Below are positions 26,239-35,100 of a stretch of 64,000 bases of DNA, in pieces (positions within the stretch are counted from its first letter, which is position 1; each line of letters starts with the position of its first letter). The stretch covers positions 7,060-71,059 of the forward strand of contig NZ_DIVJ01000040.1 in the NCBI RefSeq assembly GCF_002428305.1, given 5' to 3'. The DNA comes from Flavobacterium sp. UBA6135 (lineage in GTDB: Bacteria; Bacteroidota; Bacteroidia; Flavobacteriales; Flavobacteriaceae). Under the pieces are notes generated by a model. That model was given only the letters and a program-made list of their open reading frames with translations, ran no database searches and was not told the DNA's origin. The translations under genes and the position numbers were made by a program.

Positions 26239-26574
26239 ATGAACACAATGAAAAACAGAGTACAGTTAATCGGTCATGTTGGAAATGACCCGGAAGTAAA
26301 ATCCTTTGAAGGAGGAAAAGTTGCCAATTTATCTATTGCAACTCACGAATATTATACCAACAAAAAAGGTGAAAAAGTAGAAGAAACACATTGGCATAAA
26401 ATTGTTGCTTTTGGCAAAACAGCAGAAACCATCGAAAAGTTTGTTGTCAAAGGAAAAGAAATTGCCATTGAAGGAAAATTATCCTCCAGAAACTACGATG
26501 ATAAAGACGGAAACAAACGCTACATCACAGAGGTTGTTGTAAGTGATTTGATGTTATTAGGAAAACCAAATTAA
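26239..26574 (+). CDS. Short single-stranded DNA-binding protein (copy 2)
   Basis: The product has 111 residues and is a clear paralogue of the protein before it (NRVQLIGHVGNDPEVKSF, THWHKIVAFGKTAETIEKFV, DGNKRYITEVVVSDLMLLG). It too lacks the acidic C-terminal tip. Divergence between the copies is spread along the whole length, so the duplication is not recent. It is followed by an HRDC-domain gene 18 bp later, so the three genes form one unit. Confidence 0.92.
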   Translation: MNTMKNRVQLIGHVGNDPEVKSFEGGKVANLSIATHEYYTNKKGEKVEETHWHKIVAFGKTAETIEKFVVKGKEIAIEGKLSSRNYDDKDGNKRYITEVVVSDLMLLGKPN

Positions 26575-26592
26575 CCACAAAAACCAAAAATT

Positions 26593-27045
26593 ATGAATGT
26601 AAAACATTTCAGAGTTCGAGTGAGTGGGGAACACTTGCAGAACGATCAAAACGCCATCAATCAATTTTTGAATGAGGTAACGGTACAAAAAACAGCTACA
26701 AACTTTATAGCTGGCATGATAGATTATTGGTCAGTATTGGTTTTTTATGAACCAAAAATTTTAAAACCAAGAGAATCCAAAGAAAGTGAAAAAGTGTCTG
26801 TTTTGAATTATGATGAATTAAGTCAAGAAGAAAAAAACACGTTAAGTTCATTGAAAAGTTGGAGAACAGAAAAATCGTCAAAACTGGGATTACCACAATA
26901 TATGATTTGCCATAATTCAGAATTGATGACGATTGCTAAAATTCGACCCCATTCAATTGATGAGTTGAAAAGAATCAAAGGTTTTGGAGAAAATAAAATC
27001 TCCAGATACGGAAATGACATCATCTCTTTGTTACAAGCCAGTTAA
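26593..27045 (+). CDS. Stand-alone HRDC-domain protein
   Basis: The product has 150 residues. The N-terminal ~60 residues (FRVRVSGEHLQNDQNAINQFL...DYWSVLVFYEP) are not recognised. The C-terminal ~75 residues are an HRDC domain: LKSWRTEKSSKLGLPQYMICHNSELMTIAKIRP, then IDELKRIKGFGENKISRYG. HRDC domains normally sit at the end of RecQ helicases and RNase D and bind nucleic acids; here no helicase is attached. The linkage to two SSB genes suggests a role with single-stranded DNA. Confidence 0.85.
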   Translation: MNVKHFRVRVSGEHLQNDQNAINQFLNEVTVQKTATNFIAGMIDYWSVLVFYEPKILKPRESKESEKVSVLNYDELSQEEKNTLSSLKSWRTEKSSKLGLPQYMICHNSELMTIAKIRPHSIDELKRIKGFGENKISRYGNDIISLLQAS

Positions 27046-27051
27046 ATTTTT

Positions 27052-27081
27052 AAAAACATCTGCTCCGGCAGATGTTTTTTT
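27052..27081 (+). terminator. Intrinsic terminator after the HRDC gene
   Basis: AAAAACATCTGC (27052-27063) and GCAGATGTTTTT (27068-27079) form a perfect 12-bp stem with a TCCG loop and a T tail. Confidence 0.9.
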
Positions 27082-27117
27082 TGTATATTTAAAGTCCTAA
27101 TATTAAAACTCTTAGCT

Positions 27118-27594
27118 ATGGGTATCAAAAGTTATCAAGGAGAAATGATTGGAAAAACAGCTCCGGAACAAGAAAAAATTTGTGTTGAAAACTATATGAA
27201 CAGGGCGGTTGTGAGTTTTTCTGCTTCTCAAAACATTCTGGAAGTGATGGATGCAATTGTAAAAAATGGTATTTCAGGCGGTCCAATTGTCTCAGAAAAT
27301 AACGAAGTTATTGGAATCATTTCTGAGGGAGATTGTATCAAACAAATTTCAGAAAGTAAGTATTATAATCTTCCAATGGATGATATGAGTGTGCAACGTT
27401 TTATGACTCCAAACGTAATTTGTGTTACTCCCGATGAAAATTTACTTGACGTAGCCAATAAATTTTTATCTACAAAAAAACGAAATTTCCCTGTGGTTCA
27501 TCAAGGTAAATTAATTGGTTTGATTAGTCAAAAAAATGTATTGAAAGCGGTTTTACAATGGTCGGGTTCCAATTGGCATATTGCCAATCAATAA
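27118..27594 (+). CDS. CBS-domain protein
   Basis: The product has 158 residues, essentially one CBS pair: VENYMNRAVVSFSASQNILEVMDAI...GGPIVSENNEVIGIISEGD and VQRFMTPNVICVTPDENLLDVANKFL...NFPVVHQGKLIGLISQKNVL. CBS pairs bind adenosine nucleotides and act as energy sensors. No effector domain is fused, so it must act on a partner or as a nucleotide-binding switch. Its 3' end overlaps the convergent hydrolase gene by 7 bp. Confidence 0.88.
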   Translation: MGIKSYQGEMIGKTAPEQEKICVENYMNRAVVSFSASQNILEVMDAIVKNGISGGPIVSENNEVIGIISEGDCIKQISESKYYNLPMDDMSVQRFMTPNVICVTPDENLLDVANKFLSTKKRNFPVVHQGKLIGLISQKNVLKAVLQWSGSNWHIANQ

Positions 27595-28490
27595 TAAAAC
27601 TCTTTTGCTATTCTGAATGTGTTTGCATGAGCTTCAACGATTGTTTTGAGTTCAGGCGAATAACCACCTCCCATGCTTACTTGAACCGGAATTTCATGCT
27701 TTTTACACAATTCAAAAACAAGGGTATCTCTTCTTTTGCAACCTTCAATAGAGCAGGAAAGCTTTCCTAGTTTGTCGGTTTTTAAAATATCAACACCCGC
27801 CAAGTAAAATATAAAATCAGGTTTTTGTTGATTGATAATTTTAGGTAATTCCTCTGTGAGTATTTCTAAATATTCTTCATCAGTAGTTCCGTCTTCCAAA
27901 GCAATATCCAAATCTGACACTTCTTTTTTAAACGGATAGTTGGATTTTCCATGCATGGAAAAAGTAAAAACTGATGGGTTGTTTTGAAAAATTTCTGCTG
28001 TTCCATTTCCTTGATGAACATCTAAATCAACTATTAAAATGCTTTTTGCCAATTGCTGTTCTAACAGATATTGAGCCGCAATGGCTTGATCATTTAACAA
28101 ACAAAAAGCCTCACCACGATTAGTATATGCATGATGTGTTCCTCCGGCAATGTTAAAAGATATTCCGGCCTCAAAAGCTTTTTTTGCTCCTATGATGGTG
28201 CCTTCGGCAATTCGCAATTCTCGTTCAACCAATACGGCAGACAAGGGGAAACCAATTTTTCGAACGGCTCTTGGTTCTAAGCTCAATTGCAACAAATCTG
28301 AGACATATTCTTTTGAATGCACTGCCAAAACTGATTTCAAATCGCAGCGTTCTGGTTCAAAAAAATCAGATGAAACGGCAGTTCCTTCATGCATTAATTG
28401 TTGGGGTAACAATTCATATTTCATCATCGGAAAGCGATGACCTTCCGGTAATGGATGTTTGTAAATGGCATGAAAAGCAATAGGAAACAT
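27588..28490 (-). CDS. Histone-deacetylase-family hydrolase
   Basis: The product has 300 residues with the arginase/deacetylase fold motifs of class II-like HDACs: GGTHHAYTNRGEAFCLLND (tandem His), ILIVDLDVHQGNGTAEIF (zinc-binding Asp and His), and DFIFYLAGVDILKTDKLGKL (second zinc Asp). Bacterial members act on acetylated polyamines or other small acetyl-amides rather than histones. The start overlaps the preceding gene's stop by one base (TAATG), a sign of re-initiation. Confidence 0.9.
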   Translation of the reverse strand: MFPIAFHAIYKHPLPEGHRFPMMKYELLPQQLMHEGTAVSSDFFEPERCDLKSVLAVHSKEYVSDLLQLSLEPRAVRKIGFPLSAVLVERELRIAEGTIIGAKKAFEAGISFNIAGGTHHAYTNRGEAFCLLNDQAIAAQYLLEQQLAKSILIVDLDVHQGNGTAEIFQNNPSVFTFSMHGKSNYPFKKEVSDLDIALEDGTTDEEYLEILTEELPKIINQQKPDFIFYLAGVDILKTDKLGKLSCSIEGCKRRDTLVFELCKKHEIPVQVSMGGGYSPELKTIVEAHANTFRIAKEFYY

Positions 28491-29926
28491 TAATCTTCAA
28501 ATTTTCTAAAAATGAATTCATTTGTTTTCCAATCTTTATATCCTAAAACAAAATGACTTCCTCTTTTAAAAAAAACAATTGTTGAAGACTCCTTATTTTT
28601 ATCCATAAAATTCATTAGTTTGTCCATTCCTGTAGCTTGAACAGCACGCGTAATAGGATTTAAATTTTGATCAAATAAGGCGTCAAATGAAACACTTTTG
28701 TATTTGTATCCATTTTTATTGTTATAAAAGTAAGATTCATAACCTCCTTCGCCATTTAGAATCAAAATTCCATTTATGGCTAAATCAGCCAATAATCCCC
28801 AACCGGGACTCTTTTCCTTACTGCTGATGCCACCCATGGTAATCAAATAATTGGAGTGGTGTTTGTAAACCGAAATTGCAGGATTGGTTTTGTGTAGTCG
28901 TTTAAGAAATGATTTTGTATTTTTAATTTTTACGGGTTGATCAGTCTCTGAATTTTCATATCTGAACTCTGAATTTTTAAAATTAATGGATTCTTTCAGG
29001 TTTACTTTATATTCTTTTAAAATTTCACCTTTTAAATTTTTAATGGAAAAAGCAAATTCATTTGAATTAGAAACTTGTTCAAAAATGAGTCCATCCATAA
29101 AATAACTATTGTTTTTATAGCTTTCATTTAATGGGGAAACAGGAATTTTATAATCGGTTACACTTGCACTTTTTGAATCAAACTCAAGAACATGTGTAAA
29201 ATTACTGTTGTAATTCAGTAGCAAATAATACTTGTCATGATGGAAAAAAAGTTTTCGCTTAACATAAGAATCCATCAAGGTAAAAGGATAATTATTTTCA
29301 AAAGACATTATTGGAAAAGGTGAAAAATCATCGTCTTTTTTATTAAAAAAAACCGCTTTTAAGGATAGCGATTTATTGTCATTATCTGTAAATTGAATTT
29401 TTGACAGATCAAATTTTCTTGTTTCAGGAGCATCCAAATTTTTAAATGTAAAGCTTACGATTTCATTTTTAGTCTCTTCAAAAGTTAAAACATGAAACGA
29501 TTGTTCAGCGTTAAAACAAGTTATTATATTTTCATTGTTTATTTTAAAATCAAATGGGTCTTTTCGGAATATTTTATTTTCAAAATCAACAACAATCCTA
29601 ATAATGGATTGAAAATTATCTTTTGTTGTAAACAAGGTTATTTCTTCCTCTTCAAAACTATGTCCAACAATATATTCTTCTTTTTTTAATTCAATTTTTG
29701 CCGATATGGAATCTGTTTTTCTGAATCCTACACTAAATTTATATGTAACAATTTCATTTGGATAGTGAAGAAGCATATACGATTCATGGTTTCTTTCATC
29801 AACAAAAGGATAAATAGAAACAATGGAATCCTTGTTTTGTTGAATTGAAAACGAATTCAGAACTTTTTGCGAAAAAGTGACACAAGAGATTCCAAAAACA
29901 AATAAAAAAGTCAATATGGTTTTCAT
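28490..29926 (-). CDS. Exported hypothetical protein, 478 residues
   Basis: ATG 29926 is chosen because it starts a signal peptide (MKTILTFLFVFGISCVTFSQ); the frame extends further upstream only through a TTG. No domain is recognised. The protein is rich in aromatic and beta-strand segments throughout (LLHYPNEIVTYKFSVGF, KYYLLLNYNSNFTHVLEF, SYFYNNKNGYKYKSVSF), suggesting a beta-propeller-like or solenoid fold. It ends with a strand-rich segment (VVFFKRGSHFVLGYKDWK). It is coupled to the hydrolase gene by TAATG. Confidence 0.7.
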   Translation of the reverse strand: MKTILTFLFVFGISCVTFSQKVLNSFSIQQNKDSIVSIYPFVDERNHESYMLLHYPNEIVTYKFSVGFRKTDSISAKIELKKEEYIVGHSFEEEEITLFTTKDNFQSIIRIVVDFENKIFRKDPFDFKINNENIITCFNAEQSFHVLTFEETKNEIVSFTFKNLDAPETRKFDLSKIQFTDNDNKSLSLKAVFFNKKDDDFSPFPIMSFENNYPFTLMDSYVKRKLFFHHDKYYLLLNYNSNFTHVLEFDSKSASVTDYKIPVSPLNESYKNNSYFMDGLIFEQVSNSNEFAFSIKNLKGEILKEYKVNLKESINFKNSEFRYENSETDQPVKIKNTKSFLKRLHKTNPAISVYKHHSNYLITMGGISSKEKSPGWGLLADLAINGILILNGEGGYESYFYNNKNGYKYKSVSFDALFDQNLNPITRAVQATGMDKLMNFMDKNKESSTIVFFKRGSHFVLGYKDWKTNEFIFRKFED

Positions 29927-29964
29927 GAAAGGAAACTTTAAAATTAAAGTAACTTTATCTTTAT

Positions 29965-30660
29965 TCAATTTGTTAGTAACGGAATGATTTGCGTAATATT
30001 TTCAAATGATTTAAAATTGGGATGATTGATCTCAAAGTCAATTTTTTCATATTCCCATGTGGTGTGATATGGAATATGAATGGCGTGACCACCAATATTT
30101 AAAACCGGCAAAACATCTGATTTTAAGGAGTTGCCAATCATAACAAAATTATTGGGTTCGATATCTAAACGGCCCAACATTTTTTTATAATCCACATCTG
30201 TTTTATCACTCATGACTTCAATATGGTGAAAATAATGTCCGATTCCTGAATCATGAAGTTTTCGGTGTTGGTCTTTTAAATCACCTTTTGTGGCCACGAT
30301 TAATTTGTGTTTTCCGTTTAGTTGTTGCAAAACACTTTCAACTTCCGGCAATAATTCTACCGGTTTTTGCAATAATTCTCTTCCAATCTGTATGACTTTT
30401 GCAATGTTTTGACCCGAAATCGATTGGTTCGTCAATTCCAAAGCCGAATCAATCATGGACAAGGTAAACGCTTTGATTCCAAAACCATATAAAGGTAAAT
30501 TCTTAACTTGGTGGTTTAAAATTAAACCTAATATTTCCTGTTTTGAAGCAAAATCCTGAAACAACTCACAAAAGCGTTCTTGGGCTTCGTCAAAATAAGG
30601 TTCGTTGTGCCATAAGGTGTCGTCGGCGTCGAAAGCGATTATTGTTGGTTTGTTATCCAT
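29965..30660 (-). CDS. HAD-superfamily hydrolase
   Basis: The product has 231 residues. The catalytic DxD (Asp11, Asp13 in IIAFDADDTLWHN) heads motif I; KLIVATKGDLKDQ gives motif II, DYKKMLGRL... the Lys, and VMIGNSLKSDVLPVLNIGG motif IV. A helical cap lies between. It probably dephosphorylates small metabolites. It lies 2 bp from metG on the same strand, with which it is probably co-transcribed. Confidence 0.9.
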   Translation of the reverse strand: MDNKPTIIAFDADDTLWHNEPYFDEAQERFCELFQDFASKQEILGLILNHQVKNLPLYGFGIKAFTLSMIDSALELTNQSISGQNIAKVIQIGRELLQKPVELLPEVESVLQQLNGKHKLIVATKGDLKDQHRKLHDSGIGHYFHHIEVMSDKTDVDYKKMLGRLDIEPNNFVMIGNSLKSDVLPVLNIGGHAIHIPYHTTWEYEKIDFEINHPNFKSFENITQIIPLLTN

Positions 30661-30662
30661 AA

Positions 30663-32720
30663 TTACGATATCAACGCTCCATTATCCACCCCATCCGCAT
30701 CCGGATTTACAAAAATCAAATTCCCTTCGGCATTATTGGTCATTAAAATCATCCCTTGACTTTCAACACCACGTAAGGCTCTTGGTGCTAAATTCACTAA
30801 TACCGTAACTCGTTTTCCAATGACTTCCTCCGGTGAAAAATGTTCTGCGATTCCCGAAACAATTGTTCGGACATCAATTCCTGTATCCACTTTTAAAACC
30901 AATAATTTATTGGCTTTAGGCATTTTTTCGGCTTCTAAAATCGTTCCAACGCGTATATCTAGTTTTGAAAAATCTTCAAATGTGGTAGTTTCCTTTTGAG
31001 GCTCAACAGTTCTGTTTTCCATTTTGTTTGCGGTTTTTGTGGCTTCTAATTTGTCTATTTGTTTTTGTATTTCGGCATCGTCAATTTGAGCAAATAAAAT
31101 TTCAGCTTGACCGATTTGATGACCTGGTTTTAACAATTCCGATGTTTGGGAAACTTTCTCCCAACTAATTGATTCAGTTTGTAAAATGCTAACCAACTTA
31201 TTTGAAGTAAATGGTAAAAAAGGCTCAGACAAAATCCCCAAAGCAGTCGCAATTTGCAATGCCACATACATTTGTGTTTTTACCCGTTCCGGATCTGTTT
31301 TCACCATTTTCCATGGTTCTTCGTCGGCTAAATATTTATTTCCTAATCGAGCCACATTCATCAATTCGCCTTGTGCTTCTCTAAATCGGTATCTTTCAAT
31401 TGAACTTGCAATCACCGCCGGATAAGCTTTTAATTCTGCTAAAGTCTGTTCATCAACTTCCGAAAATTCATTCGGTTGAGGCACAATCCCATCATAATAT
31501 TTATTCGTCAAAACCACCACACGATTTATGAAATTCCCATAGACCGCTGCCAATTCATTATTATTTCTCGCTTGAAAATCCTTCCAAGTAAAATCATTGT
31601 CTTTCGTTTCCGGAGCATTTGCTGTCAAAGCATAACGCAACACATCTTGTTTATCCGGAAAATCAACCAAATATTCGTGTAGCCAAACCGCCCAATTTTT
31701 AGACGTTGATAATTTATTTCCTTCCAAATTCAAAAATTCATTCGCCGGAACATTATCAGGCAAAATAAAACTGCCTTCGGCTTTCAACATTGCCGGGAAA
31801 ATAATGCAATGAAAAACGATGTTATCTTTTCCAATAAAATGAACCAATTTTGTGTCTGCATCTTTCCAATACGGTTCCCAATCTTTTCCTTCTCTGGCAG
31901 CCCATTCTTTAGTAGAAGAAATATAACCTATCGGAGCATCAAACCAAACATATAATTTCTTGCCTTCGGCACCTTCCACAGGAACATCTATTCCCCAATC
32001 CAAATCACGAGTGACGGCTCTCGGCTTCAAACCATCATCTAACCACGATTTCACCTGACCCAAAACGTTGGTTTTCCAATCATTTTTATGACCAACTAAA
32101 ATCCATTCCTTCAAAAAATCATCATATCTATCCAAAGGTAAAAACCAATGCTTAGTCGATTTCAAAATTGGAGTTTCGCCCGTAATTGTAGATTTCGGAT
32201 TAATCAAATCAGTTGCATTCAACGTAGATCCACATTTTTCACATTGGTCGCCATATGCTTCCTCGTTGCCACATTTCGGACAAGTGCCCACCACAAAACG
32301 ATCGGCTAAAAACTGATCGGCTTTCGCATCATACAATTGTTCATTCGTTTCTTCAATAAAATCACCGTTCTCATACAATTTTCTAAAAAAAGCAGAAGCC
32401 GTTTCGTGGTGAATTTTAGATGAAGTCCGCGAATAATTATCAAACGAAATCCCAAAATCCACAAACGATTTCCGAATAATTCCGTCATATTTATCTATCA
32501 CTTCCTGAGGCGTAATTCCTTCTTTTTTGGCTTTCATCGAAATCGCCACGCCATGTTCATCGCTACCGCAAATAAACGCCACATCTTTCCCCTGCAAACG
32601 CAAGTAACGAGCATAAATATCAGACGGAACATAAACGCCCGCCAAATGCCCAATGTGAATCGGTCCGTTCGTGTAAGGCAATGCCGCCGTAATCGTATAT
32701 CTTTTTGGATTATCTATCAT
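30663..32720 (-). CDS. metG: Methionine-tRNA ligase
   Basis: The product has 685 residues from ATG 32720 (MIDNPKRYTITAALPYTNG). The class I HIGH motif is HIGHLAG, the zinc knuckle is CPKCGNEEAYGDQCEKC, and the KMSKS loop is KLSTS within LEGNKLSTSKNWAVW. The C-terminal ~110 residues are an EMAPII/Trbp111-type tRNA-binding OB fold (FSKLDIRVGTILEAEKMP), the dimerising module found in long MetRS. It charges initiator and elongator tRNA-Met. An earlier in-frame start 27 bp upstream is rejected because it adds a poorly conserved leader over a repeat. Confidence 0.97.
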   Translation of the reverse strand: MIDNPKRYTITAALPYTNGPIHIGHLAGVYVPSDIYARYLRLQGKDVAFICGSDEHGVAISMKAKKEGITPQEVIDKYDGIIRKSFVDFGISFDNYSRTSSKIHHETASAFFRKLYENGDFIEETNEQLYDAKADQFLADRFVVGTCPKCGNEEAYGDQCEKCGSTLNATDLINPKSTITGETPILKSTKHWFLPLDRYDDFLKEWILVGHKNDWKTNVLGQVKSWLDDGLKPRAVTRDLDWGIDVPVEGAEGKKLYVWFDAPIGYISSTKEWAAREGKDWEPYWKDADTKLVHFIGKDNIVFHCIIFPAMLKAEGSFILPDNVPANEFLNLEGNKLSTSKNWAVWLHEYLVDFPDKQDVLRYALTANAPETKDNDFTWKDFQARNNNELAAVYGNFINRVVVLTNKYYDGIVPQPNEFSEVDEQTLAELKAYPAVIASSIERYRFREAQGELMNVARLGNKYLADEEPWKMVKTDPERVKTQMYVALQIATALGILSEPFLPFTSNKLVSILQTESISWEKVSQTSELLKPGHQIGQAEILFAQIDDAEIQKQIDKLEATKTANKMENRTVEPQKETTTFEDFSKLDIRVGTILEAEKMPKANKLLVLKVDTGIDVRTIVSGIAEHFSPEEVIGKRVTVLVNLAPRALRGVESQGMILMTNNAEGNLIFVNPDADGVDNGALIS

Positions 32721-32734
32721 AAAATTTTGTTTAT

Positions 32735-32769
32735 CGCCAAGTCGCAAAGCTGCAAAAAGGCAACCGTTA
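32735..32769. repeat. Weak heptamer-phased repeat upstream of metG
   Basis: GCCAAGT, CGCAAAG, CTGCAAA, AAGGCAA and CCGTTAA are five consecutive 7-bp units with a shared GCAAAG-like core. Degeneracy is high, but the phase is the same as in the other repeats. Confidence 0.45.
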
Positions 32770-32939
32770 AAGTTTTCTGATGCAAAAATAAGTTTTTTAT
32801 CGCACAGACAAGAGGCATTGGCTTTAGAGATTGCATTTTATTTTTTTCAAGAAGCGATTCTGAGAGCGATTCAATTTCATAAAAACGTTGTTTCAAACAA
32901 GAAATAGTTGTTTATTTGTTAGATGAAAATCAGTGAATC

Positions 32940-33905
32940 ATGAAAAAAATACTAACCCTTACACTGCTCTCACTATTTTTCAACGCAAATGCACAAATGG
33001 AAAAAAAAATGATTGTTCCTCCTTATTTACAAAAAGGCGACACGGTTGCCATTGTAGCCACTGCCCGAAAACATTTGAACGACGATTTGAAAAACATTCA
33101 AGAGTTTCTTGAAAATTGGGGTTTAAAAACTGTGATTGGCTCCTCAATTGGTTTAGACAACAATCAATTGGCAGGAACGGATGAAGAGCGGGCAAAAGAT
33201 TTTCAAACCCAAATAGACAATCCGAATGTGAAAGCTATTTGGTGTGTTCGAGGCGGATATGGAACGGTTCGAATAGTTGATTTACTCGATTTTTCTAAGT
33301 TCAAGCAAAATCCAAAATGGATTATTGGGTTTAGTGATGTAACGGTTTTGCATTCTCATTTAAATAATTTGGGTTTTCAATCCATTCATGGAATGATGCC
33401 TGTGAATATTCCGAGAGCTACACCCGAAGCCAAAGAAAGTTTGCGAAAGGCCTTGTTTGGAGAACCACTTTCATACGCCATTCCTTATGATTCGATGAAT
33501 AAAATCGGAACAACAAGAGGCGAATTGGTGGGTGGAAATTTATCTATTTTATACAGTTTGTTTGGGTCAAATTCTGCTGTTGATTGTTCAGATAAAATTT
33601 TATTTCTTGAAGATTTAGATGAATACTTGTATCATGTTGACCGAATGATGATGAATTTAAAACGAAATGGTTGTCTTGAAAGTTTGAAAGGAATTGTTGT
33701 GGGTAGCATGACAAAAATGAAAGACAACGACATTCCATGGGGAAAAAATGCCTTGGAAATCATTGAAGATATTACAAAAAAATATAACATTCCGATGGTG
33801 TATAATTTTCCTGCCGGACACATTCCTGATAATAGGGCGTTGGTATTTGGGAGGCAAGTTTTGTTGGAGGTTTCTGAGAGTGGAACGGTTTTGAAATTTG
33901 AATAA
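32940..33905 (+). CDS. LD-carboxypeptidase (peptidase S66)
   Basis: The product has 321 residues with a signal peptide (MKKILTLTLLSLFFNANAQ), so it works in the periplasm. The S66 features are PPYLQKGDTVAIVATARK, WCVRGGYGTVRIVDLLD, and the nucleophile Ser132 in IIGFSDVTVLHSHL; FLEDLDEYLYHVDRMM and FPAGHIPDNRAL supply the Glu and His. The enzyme trims the terminal D-Ala from murein tetrapeptides during recycling. E. coli LdcA is cytoplasmic, so the signal peptide is a notable difference typical of Bacteroidetes homologues. Confidence 0.92.
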   Translation: MKKILTLTLLSLFFNANAQMEKKMIVPPYLQKGDTVAIVATARKHLNDDLKNIQEFLENWGLKTVIGSSIGLDNNQLAGTDEERAKDFQTQIDNPNVKAIWCVRGGYGTVRIVDLLDFSKFKQNPKWIIGFSDVTVLHSHLNNLGFQSIHGMMPVNIPRATPEAKESLRKALFGEPLSYAIPYDSMNKIGTTRGELVGGNLSILYSLFGSNSAVDCSDKILFLEDLDEYLYHVDRMMMNLKRNGCLESLKGIVVGSMTKMKDNDIPWGKNALEIIEDITKKYNIPMVYNFPAGHIPDNRALVFGRQVLLEVSESGTVLKFE

Positions 33906-33931
33906 TGAATGTTGAATTCTGAAGTTATATT

Positions 33932-34291
33932 ATGGCAGAACACAATGAACTCGGTAAATTTGGAGAAAAGGAGGCAGCAGCGTTTTTAGAAGAAAACGGG
34001 TATGAAATTCTGGAAACCAATTGGACTTTTCAAAAAGCTGAGGTTGATATTATAGCACAAAAAGAAAATATTTTGGCTATTGTTGAAGTAAAAACCCGTT
34101 CTTCGATAGATTTTGGATTGCCACAAGATTTTGTTAAACCCAAAAAGATTCAGCTTTTGGTAAAAGCAGTTAATGAATATGTCATTCAAAACGATATGGA
34201 CGTTGAAGTGCGGTTTGATATTATCGCCATTCACAAAGAATCCGATGAGTTTAAAATAGAACACTTGGAAGATGCTTTTTTCTACTTTTAA
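33932..34291 (+). CDS. YraN (UPF0102) nuclease-fold protein
   Basis: The product has 119 residues, the usual size. It carries the restriction-endonuclease-like signature of the family: GKFGEKEAAAFLEENGYEILETNW, AEVDIIAQKENILAIVEVKTR. The D...ExK catalytic pattern is intact (VDI, EVKTR), so a DNA-binding or nuclease role is plausible. No function is proven. It is 26 bp downstream of the carboxypeptidase gene. Confidence 0.92.
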   Translation: MAEHNELGKFGEKEAAAFLEENGYEILETNWTFQKAEVDIIAQKENILAIVEVKTRSSIDFGLPQDFVKPKKIQLLVKAVNEYVIQNDMDVEVRFDIIAIHKESDEFKIEHLEDAFFYF

Positions 34292-34300
34292 GCTGTTATA

Positions 34301-34333
34301 TTTGTAACAAATTGTATTTTAGTAGTATATTTG
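34301..34333 (+). promoter_or_regulatory. Bacteroidetes promoter of the ACT-domain gene
   Basis: TTTG (34301-34304), 21-bp spacer and TATATTTG (34326-34333) fit the TTTG-N19-21-TAnnTTTG consensus. The ATG follows 22 bp later. Confidence 0.7.
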
Positions 34334-34355
34334 TCTGGAAATAAATCACACAACT

Positions 34356-35015
34356 ATGAAAACGATTTCTTCTGTTGTAGAACACTACATCAAAACCAAA
34401 CCCTTTTTATTGAGTGCATTGTCACAAGGAATCATCAATTTGACTTCTTTGGCAAGAAACATGATGCCTGAATTGGAGCAAGAATTGGGCAAAGATGTGA
34501 AACAAGGAGCTATTGTGATGGCTTTAAAACGCTTGTCTGAAGATTTGGATTTTAGATTGAATCACAGGATTTTAAAAGTGTTGAAAAACCTTGGAGAAAT
34601 TACGGTTCGTTCTTCTTTAACCGATTATACGTTTGCCGTTTCTGACACCATTTTAGATAAACAAGCCGATTTAATTTCAGAAATTAATTCCTATCAAGAT
34701 ATTTTTTATACCTCGTCAAGAGGTGTAAATGAAACCAATATTGTAGTAAGTGATGTAGTAAGCCATTTGGTTTTGAAACATTTTGCCAACGAGCGTTTGT
34801 TTCAAAAACAAGATAAATTGGCTTCAATTACCGTAAAACTTCCAAAAGATAATGTCTCGGTTCCGGGAGTTTATTATTATATTTTTCAACGCTTGGCTTG
34901 GGAAGGAATCAGCATCAACGAAGTAATTTCTACCTCAAACGAGTTTACTGTTTTGGTAAGCGAAGAAGAAGTTGATTTGGCATTTAAAGTGATTAAAGAT
35001 TTGAAGAGTTTGTAA
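34356..35015 (+). CDS. ACT-domain protein (often named aspartate kinase)
   Basis: The product has 219 residues. Residues about 135-219 look like an ACT domain (ASITVKLPKDNVSVPGVYYYIFQRLAWEGISINEVIST, NEFTVLVSEEEVDLAFKVI). The N-terminal ~120 residues look like a helical DNA-binding or dimer domain (ALSQGIINLTSLARNMMPELEQEL). Such proteins are labelled aspartate kinase in Bacteroidetes annotations because of the ACT domain, but no kinase domain is present here. An amino-acid-sensing regulatory role fits better. Confidence 0.75.
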   Translation: MKTISSVVEHYIKTKPFLLSALSQGIINLTSLARNMMPELEQELGKDVKQGAIVMALKRLSEDLDFRLNHRILKVLKNLGEITVRSSLTDYTFAVSDTILDKQADLISEINSYQDIFYTSSRGVNETNIVVSDVVSHLVLKHFANERLFQKQDKLASITVKLPKDNVSVPGVYYYIFQRLAWEGISINEVISTSNEFTVLVSEEEVDLAFKVIKDLKSL

Positions 35016-35100
35016 CGACTTGATAAGTTTTAATGATATGGAACATTTTATTTTTTCCCTACTCGTTTGAGATTAAGTTACTTTGATTGGCTTTTTAAAC

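Noticed and set aside
34356..35015. Aspartate kinase
   Set aside because: Only an ACT-type domain is visible; the kinase domain is absent, so the enzyme name is not supported.
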